DNA of 64,000 nt, taken from Halichondria panicea. Taxonomy: Eukaryota; Porifera; Demospongiae; Suberitida; Halichondriidae. A program made the translations under genes and the position numbers. Below the pieces are notes generated by a model. The model had not been told where the DNA came from, did not search any database, and saw only the letters and a program-made list of their open reading frames with translations. Of this stretch, positions 1 through 10,275 are shown piece after piece. The stretch lies in contig NC_087393.1 in NCBI RefSeq assembly GCF_963675165.1, forward strand, positions 4,407,502-4,471,501, read 5' to 3'. Each line of letters starts with the position of its first letter. Position 1 is the stretch's first letter.

Positions 1-86
1 ATCCAAGGATCATAATAACAACATAGCTCCTACCGATATAAGCTAGGCCATGCATCAACGGTTAGCTAAACTGCAGATCTACTTAC

Positions 87-627
87 CGTCGCAATAGGAC
101 AGCTGCTGAGTCTGCTTTGGTCTGCAATTGGCCCTGTTGGAGCGAAGACTCCAACACGAGTGGTATCATCGCTCACCAGCCTTGCTTGCACAAAGAATCC
201 TCTGAAAGTGGTTGTTCCATTAGTAGTGTTAGTGATCCCCACTACAAAAAGAAAAAGCAAAAGTGGAAGCTTTTTTCAGGTACCTACACCATGAACAGCC
301 TGCAGCGCTGTACCATACTGCATGCAAACTTGCATTAAGTTCACTATTAATACAATTCACAAGTAGAACAGAACTTTCAGTGCATGAGATCCTCAACTTA
401 CAAGTGTAGGTCCTTCCAGGGTAGTACGTAAAAGAGCTGTCATTAGCATTATAGAAGGGCATGAGACTAATGGTGTAGGGGACATCACTGGTCTGTGGCT
501 GGGCTCCATGTGCAGTTGGGTTGGGGGAGAGGCTATCACAGGCACCAGCAGGTGCACCAAGCATGTTACCCTCCACAAGCAGTCCTATGGAGGACATCAC
601 CAAGGAGACACAGATAAGCAGCTTCAT
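87..627 (-). CDS. Reeler-domain secreted protein, copy C (3' end outside window)
   Basis: Two coding exons are visible: 402-627 (ATG at 625-627) and 87-241, joined in phase 1. A donor at about 82-86 points to further exons beyond the left edge. The protein starts with a roughly 20-residue hydrophobic signal peptide (MKLLICVSLVMSSIGLLVEG). A Reeler-type pattern follows: GAP, a Cys, L-P, a PY-I strand, then YYPGRTYT and FRGFFVQAR, ending near a second Cys (LSSCPI). Reeler domains are known from reelin, FRRS1 and arthropod defence proteins such as Noduler. A role in adhesion or immunity here is only inference. The paralogues at 12.5-13.1 and 20.1-20.7 kb are highly similar in exons and in flanking DNA. 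A non-coding 5' exon is likely at about 799-858, spliced to an acceptor at 653/654. Confidence 0.85.
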
Positions 628-885
628 TCTCACAACAGGCTATTGAGATCAATCTGCAAAGGAAAGAGCAAAGATAGGAACATTTTTCACCAAAACACAT
701 TTTAAATTGAGAGAGCTAGATCTACACTTCCTACTGTAAATACAGTAACTTATACATGTGGCTATAATTATGCTTGGTCTATGCATGTAGATACTCACCT
801 AAAATGCAATACAACAGAAGCTCTTTACTCGCTAGCACTCAGTCTGGTTTGCACAGAAGTAATGAAGATTTGCAGGTGGCCCTTC

Positions 886-893
886 CTTATAAG
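886..893 (-). promoter_or_regulatory. TATA box of Reeler copy C
   Basis: On the minus strand the sequence reads CTTATAAG about 30 bases before the expected start of the 5' untranslated exon (about 858-799). The same box, followed by similar downstream sequence, precedes the copies at 13.6 and 20.95 kb, which supports a conserved core promoter. Confidence 0.55.
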
Positions 894-949
894 AGCATGC
901 CCTTAGCTTAGCCAGCTGCAGTTATGTCACACCATGCATGCATGTCGTC

Positions 950-1040
950 AGAGGAGGTCCGACAGGCGCGGGCGCGCAGCTCAAGTATAATTAGCCTCTG
1001 ATTACTCTCAGCAAAAACCCGCGCCTGTCGTACCTCCTCT
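950..1040. mobile_element. 91-bp MITE with about 23-bp inverted ends
   Basis: The left end AGAGGAGGTCCGACAGGCGC and the right end are near-perfect reverse complements, both running into a CCCGCGCCTGTCG-type core. The element has no coding capacity. It lies upstream of Reeler copy C among other small inverted-repeat elements. Confidence 0.7.
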
Positions 1041-2900
1041 GCATGCATGTACAACAGTACATGTAGATCTAGTCTATAGATCTAATTATACAGGATACAG
1101 AGTCATACATGTACACAGCATGCACAAACTAGACTGAGTAGATCTAGCTACGTAGATCTAGATCTACAGCACATGATTGCATATTAGCAACTAAATGTGC
1201 AGTATTTACAAAACACACACTGATTGTACTAATTATGAAACCATGCAAAGGTGGTATATACAGTGATTGATAAACTGAATCGAGTCGAAATGAGGCTATT
1301 CCTTCTATATGAACCCTAATTACAGCGCCACAATAGGATTTTCCAGTGGCACACAAATAGAACAAGAAAAACACAAACACAGTATCAACTGAAGCTACCG
1401 TACCAGATGCACACGGCTACTCATCTACATGTTCACAGTTCATCTAATTACGTAGTGACACTCTACTCAATTCACCATCCTTCAAACCATTGTATAGCCT
1501 CGGACTAACTCGACAGACTGATAGATCCCATGCACAATGGGTGCTTCTTGCCCTTGAAACGAACAAGTGCACTCCACTCTATCTGCAAATTAAAGTAAGT
1601 AATATCATGTATACATTATAATCAGCACAGCCAATTAACAAACATACTATACTGAGCCTCATTCCCAGGCCGATTTCTTTAATAGAACGAAGGTGACCTA
1701 TCATCAGTTATAATTTTTAGAGACAACTCGGCCTGGGAATGAGGCTACAAATATGCATGCTCACCATTTTGGTCTAGACACAATTCCTGGCTGTGATCTT
1801 GTTCTGCCTAATAGTCTTTGCCATTTTCATGAGCAGCTTTATATATAGAGTTGCACTCCGTATATACTGTCGATCTATATAGGATTATAATTATAAACGT
1901 AGACTCTATAATTACGCCTTTTCGCATAAAACACCCTATAATTATTCGTGGGCACATGACTCACTTCATTGACCTAACATAATTATATGCAAACTTTGCA
2001 ACATAATTATTTGTTGTAATTTGATCTGAGCAGAGCACAAAATAATCAATGCACTTTTTATTCAATGACCCTTCAATGAGGTCCTTGAACAACATTATGA
2101 GTTTCAAATGTCACCATGCACAGGGACCTGGCATGGAGTTGGGTACTCTGTATACTAAGACAAGTTAATATATATAGCGCATTAACATAGCTATAGTGAC
2201 TGTTAGTACAATGCAACGATAATTATGTTATTGTCCACTACATCACAATTTATGGCAGTAAACCTCCGAGGCCAAGGATTGGTTTACATACGTATAAATA
2301 TAATTATACTGGAGTTTGCAGAATCTTTGCAACACATGAATAAAAGTGTGAGCATGCACTAATGTGTTCCTTGTATGGAAAATGCTCACAAAACAGACCA
2401 CACTGTGTACACATAATTATTCCATAAGGAACGCATAACGCTCTATACGCAAAAATTCTGCAAACTCTAGTAGGTTTATAAAATGTGTGGTGATGTACAT
2501 TACGTAATATTTATATCGCACTAAGTGCTTTAATGTGTGCTCATTAGCTAGCTAAGTATGCTAAGTATGCTAAGTGTGTGTAATAACTTAGAGTGTTTTT
2601 ATAGTTGTGTGCTTATGTGTGTTTCTGGGGTGGTGATAAAACAGGGAATGAGAAATGAGGAAATGAGAAATAAGAAATGGAAATGAGGAAATAAGAAATA
2701 GAAAATGAGGAAATGAAGAAATAAGAAATAGAAAATGAAATAATTTATGGTTATGATCATCACCATGGGCATTAATTTTCATACACAAATTATGACATTG
2801 TTATAATAATATAATAGATGCACAAAAGTAATGACTGATATATATCAGCCAAGAAGCTAGTAGGTGACTAAGTATTTCAAATATATATAGTAGCACCGAG
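1041..2900. other. Gene-free intergenic DNA with MITEs
   Basis: I see no supportable gene here. The stretch holds a 92-bp palindromic element (1655-1746, ends AGCCTCATTCCCAGGCCGA) and a 162-bp element (2309-2470, ends CTGGAGTTTGCAGAATC). A GA-rich low-complexity block at 2618-2745 is made of GAGGAAATGAGAAATAAG-like units. Segments near 1180-1390 recur at 14.03-14.26 and 21.03-21.25 kb, as expected of a tandem duplication that carried the flanks along with the Reeler gene. Confidence 0.6.
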
Positions 2901-3907
2901 AAGTTTCATGTACAGGGGCGTAGCTACCATTGTTTCCTGGTTGCCCAGAAACCCCCCCAGGAGCTGCTGAAAATTGGGCAGGGCTCCCTATAATTGAAAT
3001 CATGCAGCCCTGCCCATCTTTTCACACGTGGCTGCAAATCAATAATCAGAGCAGCACCTAGCCTCGATCCCAGGCCGCTGATTTTTCTGAAGAAACCCCT
3101 GTCTCAAAAGTCTGGCTACGCCCCTGATGTATATAATTATAGGCACCTCCACACAGTACAGGTTGTCACACACATTGTAGGAATTAAATTTTACCATCGC
3201 TTCAGATGGCACAGTGGGCTTTCTTCATTAGCATCAGCCTTCACTATAGGCATTGCTTGTGAGAATGGTAATGGGAATTGCTTTCTTCACCCTGTAGTGA
3301 GATTGGATATGATACCAGTACAGTGTACTAATGTCATTACTTCCTGCAGCTTTACGACATGACTGGCAGATTAGAAATTGCTTGGTTTGACCATAGATTG
3401 AAGAGTTAACAGTTTTGGAAGTTTCTTTGCTGTTGCTTACATGTAGATGTTGACATTGAGTCCAGTCCATTGACTATCACTTGCCTACCGGATTGTGAAA
3501 TCGGTGAATGTATATTGCCAGTATATATAGCCACGCATATAGGTAAATTGTCTGGGACTGTGGGACTGTAGGACAGTACATGTAAGTACCGTTACGTAGG
3601 TACGTAGATCTGATGTCTGAACCATGCCAGTCGTACATGGCACACAAGTAGATAGAGGTAGAGTGTCACACCGTGTACCAGCTGACAGAGGAACATAAGT
3701 TAGTATGCCTGTATGGTGGCAGAGCACCGGGAGGTACCTGCATGTATAGCTCAGTATAGATGCTAGCTTCGTCTTCAGACTTGCTCTGCCTGCGCTTAAC
3801 AGCTTGTTTCTCATTTCTCGTTCTCATTCCTCATTTCCTATTTCTTATTTCCTCATTTCTCATTTCCTCATTTCTCATTCCTTGTTTTATCACCACCCGT
3901 GTTTCTG
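2617..3907. repeat. Large inverted repeat with GA/TC-rich arms
   Basis: GTTTCTGGGGTGGTGATAAA followed by GA-rich units at about 2621-2745 is mirrored by TC-rich units ending TTTTATCACCACCCGTGTTT at about 3790-3907. The arms flank about 1.05 kb that contains the 2913-3126 MITE. This may be an old transposon with long subterminal arrays. No gene is visible inside. Confidence 0.55.
2913..3126. mobile_element. hAT-like MITE, 5-bp target duplication ATGTA
   Basis: The left end is CAGGGGCGTAGC and the right end is GCTACGCCCCTG, flanked by ATGTA on both sides (2908-2912 and 3127-3131). The end motif and 5-bp duplication match four other elements in this window. It is non-autonomous, with no transposase. 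Assignment to the hAT superfamily is inference from the CAGGGG-type ends. Confidence 0.75.
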
Positions 3908-3909
3908 TT

Positions 3910-6900
3910 AGTCTACTAAGGAAAGTTCACACAACATGTGATAAAAATAATGGCAAAATTTACCGGAATTTATGTTTATGTCCACTTTTCCGTACCTCTC
4001 TTTGGCTTATAATTTGTCTTGGGTATATCTTGTAGTCAAGTGAGTACTGGAATGGGCACCCTTATTTGACTAAACAAAGTCTTATTTTGGTCTACACGTA
4101 TATTATTTGTATCAGATTGACGTATATACGTACATGTATATACTGTCATACGTTATATGTTACTACCGTCTTGTTTACCCATGGGTGATATACACTATAG
4201 GGTTGGAGAATGAATTCTTAAAGTACCTGCATGGACGACTGGGACACTGGGAAAAATCGTTTTCTAGCCGTAAGGAGCTTAAGTGCACTGGCTGCAACAA
4301 GATGCTGTAGTGATGCCACAAGGACTGCAAGTTCACAGTCAGGTATATACGTATTATATTGTAAACCTAAACTCCCCTCGTCCGTTTGCAGTAAAATCAT
4401 GCATTCATTGACATGGTAAAGCACCAGGTGGTTCACCCTCCCTGACGCAAGTGCCTTTCTGAGTGAGAGAATCGGCTAGAACCCTCTCAAAGTAATTATT
4501 GTGTTTAAAACGCGTATAGTATATAAATCAGCTACTAACACTAGAGTATGTCTTAGGTAAATAGCTAGTTCAGCTAACAAGTTAGTGCTGAGCTCAACTG
4601 GAGCTTCAAGTAAGCGTTAGTAGAGGGGGGTGCTTAAGCACTCAAAGTACCTCGATCCCCCCCTGCATGGCTGTTAGTATGCCTCGAGGCGTAGCCGGCG
4701 CACGAGCGATACGGTAAAGCTGACTGTGTGTGCGTGTGTTCCAGCTGTAACTTGCTCAACGGTTTCAATGCGACAAAACCTAACAGCTAGCCTTCTATAG
4801 CCTGTTCTCGATTTTGCTTTCTCGCTAGTTTGACTCACAGTGAAACTCTGGTCCTGCTTCTACATTGTAGAGTCCATGAAGATCAATAGACTTTGTTTCC
4901 ATAAATAAGCTCCTCTGCGTTTATTGTCAACAATTGCAAGCAGCAACAATACTACATTATTAAAAGCAAACTAATATTACAACACTCTCCTGATAGTTTT
5001 TGAGCAAAGCAGCACATGCAGCGCAGCTTGCATCATTGTAGTTTTGTGTTTCAATGAGTAACGCCCCCTCCCCACAGGGAATGATTGTGTTATCAGTGTT
5101 TGTGCTATGTACCTTGTAAGATGTCTCATAGGACTGTGTACTACGATAATGGACGATGACATGTCTATTTCACATACTTTGTTATATTGTATAGATCAAC
5201 CAAAGAGATTAGTGAGAATTAAGAGTTCATTAGGAAGAGTACGCAACTCCAATAGACTGTCAAAAGGCATTCCGTTTGATCCACGTCACTGTTGTAACCG
5301 CAACTAGCAGGAAAGGCAAAATTAGTAGCTATGTTATTCATTGCCTTTCCTTTAGCAGTTGTACCGTATAGCGCAAAATTTTCGAGGCCCTTATATGTTG
5401 TGGAATGACCTCTAAAAGCATTTCCATTTCGTTGCACAATGTTCGTGGAATGACTGCTTACCGGAAGCCATGCCTTTTAATCTTTGCACGTTATAGCAGA
5501 TAATTAAAAAACAATTTTCCTGGATTTAATTTTCGTGTAGGATTGCTAACCCACGAAATTCGAGAAACTTAAGCCCCTCGAAAATTTCGCGCTATACTGA
5601 ATAACATTAGTGATAATTGTCACAATCATCACTATGTAATTCATTGCAAATCTGATTTCACAGTTTATACAACAGCATGTGGTTGTGACGTATATAGGTT
5701 GGAAGAAATGCCTACTACGGTTTAGGTGGAGTTGCGAACTCTTGGTGAGATTTATATTTTTTGTGAACATTCTGAATATTCTTCAATTTAATATACAGTG
5801 GAACCTCTTATAACGGACTTTCTAAATTGTGTTTTAGCGGAAGCGTGCCTTGTACCAACTATCTACCGTACTTCTTCTAAAAGATGCCCCCTTCTACCAT
5901 TACCTATTTCTTGTTTTGCATGCATGCATATACAGCAGCAGTGGCGTAGGCAGAGGGGGGATGACGGGGCTAGAGCCTCCCCTTTTGTACTCCATCAACT
6001 CTAACTCAGTGTGATTCACGTGTAGTACTTGATAATGACTGACTCACACCCAATAAAAAGGGACATTCCAGTAAAGTTATAGTCTTGTACCAGGTATTGC
6101 TAAAACGTTACGTGTAAGCGTAACTGCTAAAATGGGTATAAACCTTTAAATATAAGTGAGTTACGTTGCACAGACTGAGCACATTTGTTTGTGGTTTATT
6201 ATGCACAGTGTGTAGAAATAGGCCATCAGCTTGGGCTAGCCGGACCACGCCCATCTACAGCTTTGGTTTGTTGATACAGCCTCTTAAATCATAGATAGAC
6301 TAAAAGAGTAATCTGTAGTAAAACCTCGTTACGCCCTATAAACGAGGCTATTTTGCCGGGTAACTCGCTCAAAATAAGAAAGTTGTGTTTCCTCGAGACA
6401 TCATCTCTTTCAACAATTTATAACACGCCCAGTCTATGACCCACGTGTAGTACTAGCTAATGACTGACTGACCACATACAGTTGTTTCAGTGAAGTTAGA
6501 GGCGAACAGCTGCTATTTATAGTCTTGTATTGCTAATTAGTGTAAGCGTGCTGGTTATAACTGCTAAAATAGGTATAGACCTTTAAAAATGAGTGAGTTG
6601 CACAGACTGAGCATGTTTGCTTATGGTATATTGTGCACTGTGTGCATGTAGAAAACTGATAGGCCATGCATTAGCTTGGCTAGCCGGACCACCCCCAACT
6701 CCAGCTTTGGCTTGTTGACACAGCCTTGAGATTAAACCGTGGGTAAAGCGGATGTTACACGAGGGTACTTCCGTTACCAATCCGTCTTCCTCTTCTATCT
6801 ATGATTAAACCGTGGGTAAAACAGATGTTACACGAGGATACTTCCGTTTCCAATCCCTCTTCCTCTTCTGTCTCAGCAGATGCTTACAGTAAAATATATG

Positions 6901-7030
6901 TCATAATAATTACATAGGAATACAAGTACTCCAAATATGCACGTAATGTGTCTATGCAAGCACTTAAGGCTTCGTGAGGTTTATTCTAATAAACAGTATC
7001 CACAGTGGCTAAATGACTCTATAGCTGCAT
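3910..7030. other. Gene-free stretch with MITEs and duplicated segments
   Basis: No gene is supported. A MITE at about 5362-5598 has ends of the type TATAGCGC-AAATTTTCGAGG. A Tigger/pogo-like terminal sequence CAGTGGAACCTCTTATAACG starts at 5795. A truncated hAT-like end (CAGTGGCGTAGGCAG) lies at 5938-6001. Segments 6010-6300 and 6440-6745 are diverged direct repeats of one another, and 6731-6796 recurs at 6803-6869. Confidence 0.55.
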
Positions 7031-7217
7031 CACATCATGCCTAGGTGGTATAATAGAAGAAGAACAAGCTTTAATTGCAGAATTTCATTAAAAGCAGAGG
7101 AAAGAGATCCAAGAAATTTACATTACTGTCAGACGTCAAGGGTACACGTACACAAGGAAGATGATGAATGTATGGATGGTCATGACGGAAGACGACGTTT
7201 CAAGCGATCCTTAGCCC

Positions 7218-8028
7218 ATGAGTTCTACCGGTAGACCAAGACGTAATCACAGGCAGAACCATCTCCGGCAACTGGAAGCCTGGAACAGTATTCAGCAGCA
7301 TATTGTAACTCAGTATGTAGATAGCTTGGCCGTGCGATTTGGACAGCTGCATGTGTGTACTTTGTCCCAACCCAGCACAGAATCGCTGCTGTGACTGTTC
7401 ATTTGCTGCTTTCTATTGTGAAGACTGTTGCCGGATTACCCACTACAATCATTTCTTGCATATGCCTGAAATATGGAAATTAGGTCGATTTGTGCTCGCT
7501 CCTCTCAGTGTCAACATGTACACAAACATGTTGCACATTCATTGTACAGGTTATTCAAGCAGTCACGTAGACTTTCAGTCTTTTGTGCCAGCAAAGAATG
7601 TCCTGCCTGTCCAAAGGTAGGTGTGTTTTATGATTATCACTAATACTGTGTTGTTAGGCAGATGCTTTGGATCCAATGATTATGTCAATAGACGCAAACT
7701 TTCGTCTTTGTCGCCGTATCAATGCTGCTAAAGAAAGCAAAGACACAGCACCTTTGATTTCCCCTTCATTCTTCCTATCCCAGAAGGAAGTTAACTGCTA
7801 CATAACCTCACAAGACCGTCCTACCACTACAGAGGTACGTGCATTTATTTAACACTCCGGATTTTCATTATAATAATACCTACTTACATGTTTTTCATTA
7901 GAGTAGCTGCAGTGACTTCAAAGCTGGTGATGCGTTACACTCTCGATCACGCTATCACTCCCTTGATGAAACTGCATGCTGTGTTAGGATGCCATCTGTA
8001 GACATGACTTCCCCCTTCAAATGTTGAG
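7218..8028 (+). pseudogene. Decayed KDZ-type transposase (CxC cysteine cluster)
   Basis: Three blocks in different frames resemble the N-terminal half of KDZ (Kyakuja-Dileera-Zisupton) transposases. The first is a basic leader from 7218 ending in WNSIQQHIVTQYVDSL. The second is a cysteine cluster at about 7339-7620 (CVLCPNPAQNRCCDC, then CEDCCRITHYNHFLHMPEIW, whose final W is a family hallmark). The third is a block with IDANFRLCRR at about 7660-7850, matching the family's DGNF-lkrk motif, which continues to about 8028 after a GT-AG-like gap. Frame changes near 7335 and 7620, and an early stop, mean no intact protein. The catalytic region downstream is missing. Confidence 0.6.
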
Positions 8029-8380
8029 CCTAAAACATCGGCTTGAGCAGTCACAGTACAGTATCATATATACCTTGCATTTCCACAGGCTAGCGTATAT
8101 GCTGATTTCTACTAGGGTCTATGAGGTGTCTTCTACCTGAACATGTTAACCTATTGTATGACATTGGTTGTAGCTCACTGCATGGAAGGTAATTGTTGAT
8201 TACAACTAGAGTAGACTACCAAATTTCGTCAGACGTCAATAATCGTCAGCTAAATCTAACTAACTGTACACACCAATAGGTGGCTATGGGACTACTAACC
8301 AGCGAACATTTGGATGGGCCAAGTCGATTCCATGCAGTTGGAGCTGTGAGTCACTAGAACAAAAACTGTCCAATATTTTG

Positions 8381-8670
8381 GCGAGTGTGATTTATTTCCG
8401 TTTTTGCCAGAACTACACAGCTAGCTTTCTGGGGTAGGTGGGGCTCATTGCTAAGGCGGGAGTACAGGGGGTGGGTGGGCTCATTGCTGACTCAGCATTT
8501 TACTTTCATCAGACACAAACGACTGTAACGACTCTAGCTCAGCTTTGCAAGTTTCACTGATTTTGAAATTGCTCCACCGTGTACTGTACTCTATTTAGAT
8601 TGAGCCTAGTATGCGTCAGTTAGCTCTAGCTGTGTAGTTCTGGCAAAAACGGAAATAGATTACACCTCGC
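8381..8670. mobile_element. 290-bp MITE with about 42-bp inverted ends
   Basis: The left arm begins GCGAGTGTGATTTATTTCCG and continues through TTTTTGCCAGAACTACACAG; the right arm is its near-perfect reverse complement. There is no coding content. Confidence 0.7.
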
Positions 8671-8885
8671 CGAAAATGTGCCCCTAAAAAATCGGATTTT
8701 TCCCTTGATAAAAATTATGAAACATAGCTAGACATAACTAATAATTCACCTTCAGCATTTTTTTGTCATGAGAACATCGTTATGCATAACATTAAAAAAA
8801 TAGACATTAATGCCAATATATAACAGAAGTGAAGTGTACCCCAAATAGAAGTAACTTAAAGGTGTGGGTGTGGGTGTGGTTGTAT

Positions 8886-10007
8886 ACCGTATAGCGGGTA
8901 ATTTTTGTGGGCAAGCTGACTACCGGAACGTAGGAATGCTGTGCTTGGCAACTATAGACTAAACCAAATTTTTACTCACGAAAACCACCGTTTCTCAAGT
9001 TGAACGAATTTTTGACCCCACGAAAATGACCCGCTATACAGTAATGGGGCTATAATTATGTGTGTGGGTGTGTTAATTTCGCATGCGCAGTATGTGTACC
9101 TGCATGCATATGTGCAAGTGTTTCTTTAGACACTATTATCTATTATGCTATAAACTTATTCCTCACATAAATTATCAGGGCCTATACTAATAGTAGTTTC
9201 CACCATGCACCTTAAAATTGTTTTCGGTAGTTGTTTTGAGTTGCAGTTCCTTATCTGTACATGTATTGTACCATGATCGCTCTATCAAAGCAATTTATAC
9301 TGTCAGTCAATCTGAATTTATATTATTATAGCAATAGTCATGCAGTCTAGCTGGTTGCTAGAAGACCAATTTTTTATGCGTCTGAATTTGTTACCGGGAT
9401 CTGAAGGTAGGTATATAATATTAGCCTCGATCCAAAATCTTATTCACAGCCCTGTAATATTCTTATACTCTCTCGCTCTCCATTATAAATCTGTTCAACA
9501 CATTCTTCCACCAATCACTAACGGATCTTCTATATAGTCTCCAGATATGTCAGTTGGCATTATATTAACGTAACTTTCTGTCTTTGTAGGACATGCACAT
9601 CTTCTGTTAACATTATCATGACCTGCAGGGGATGCATGCATTACTTCTTGATTTATGTATGTACCACGGATATATAGTGGGTATATATTTCGCGGATGTT
9701 TAATCACCGAAACATTACTTCAGTACCCCTCGAAATCTGATACACGCTAGTGAAGGATTAATTGGGAAGTTCATACAAAAATGTTGCACCAACGAAAAGT
9801 ACCCGCTATACGGTACTCTAAGCATGCAGGGTTAAGGTTATACCATATAGTGCAACATTTTCGCTGTTTCGTGGGGCCGGTAGCAATCATACGAAAATTG
9901 TTCTTTCATTAGATAATATGCAAGATTAATTAAAGGCGTGGCTTCCGGTAAGCATGCAGTCAACCCACGAAATTTAAGTGCTGCTTCGAAAATGTCGCGC
10001 TGTACAG
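8886..10007. mobile_element. Cluster of three TATAGCGGGTAATTTTCG-family MITEs
   Basis: Copies lie at about 8886-9043, 9670-9815 and 9840-10007. Each has ends of the type ACCGTATAGCGGGTAATTTT and its complement AAAATTACCCGCTATACGGT, or the variant with GCGCGAAAATTTT. They appear to target TA, suggesting a Tc1/mariner-type mobilising source (inference). Related copies occur near 5.36, 10.5, 12.25, 17.97, 18.26, 30.58, 33.05 and 50.13 kb. No gene is visible between them. Confidence 0.6.
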
Positions 10008-10275
10008 CCTATACACTACAGTAGAATCTACAGAAATTATATAGCTATAATTATTACCGTATAGCCTATTACACCAATAAAAGTTCTGCATAATCTGTAA
10101 AAAATTTGTTGGGAAAATGTGCATTATCACAATATGACGTATATTACATGATTGCATGCATGTATACACAGACAATGCGGTAATGATCAACTAATTTGAA
10201 TGTTTAACTATAGTATCGTAATAATGATCACTTGAATATTCAACTACTCAGTTGCAGTATACGTACTACTCCAGT

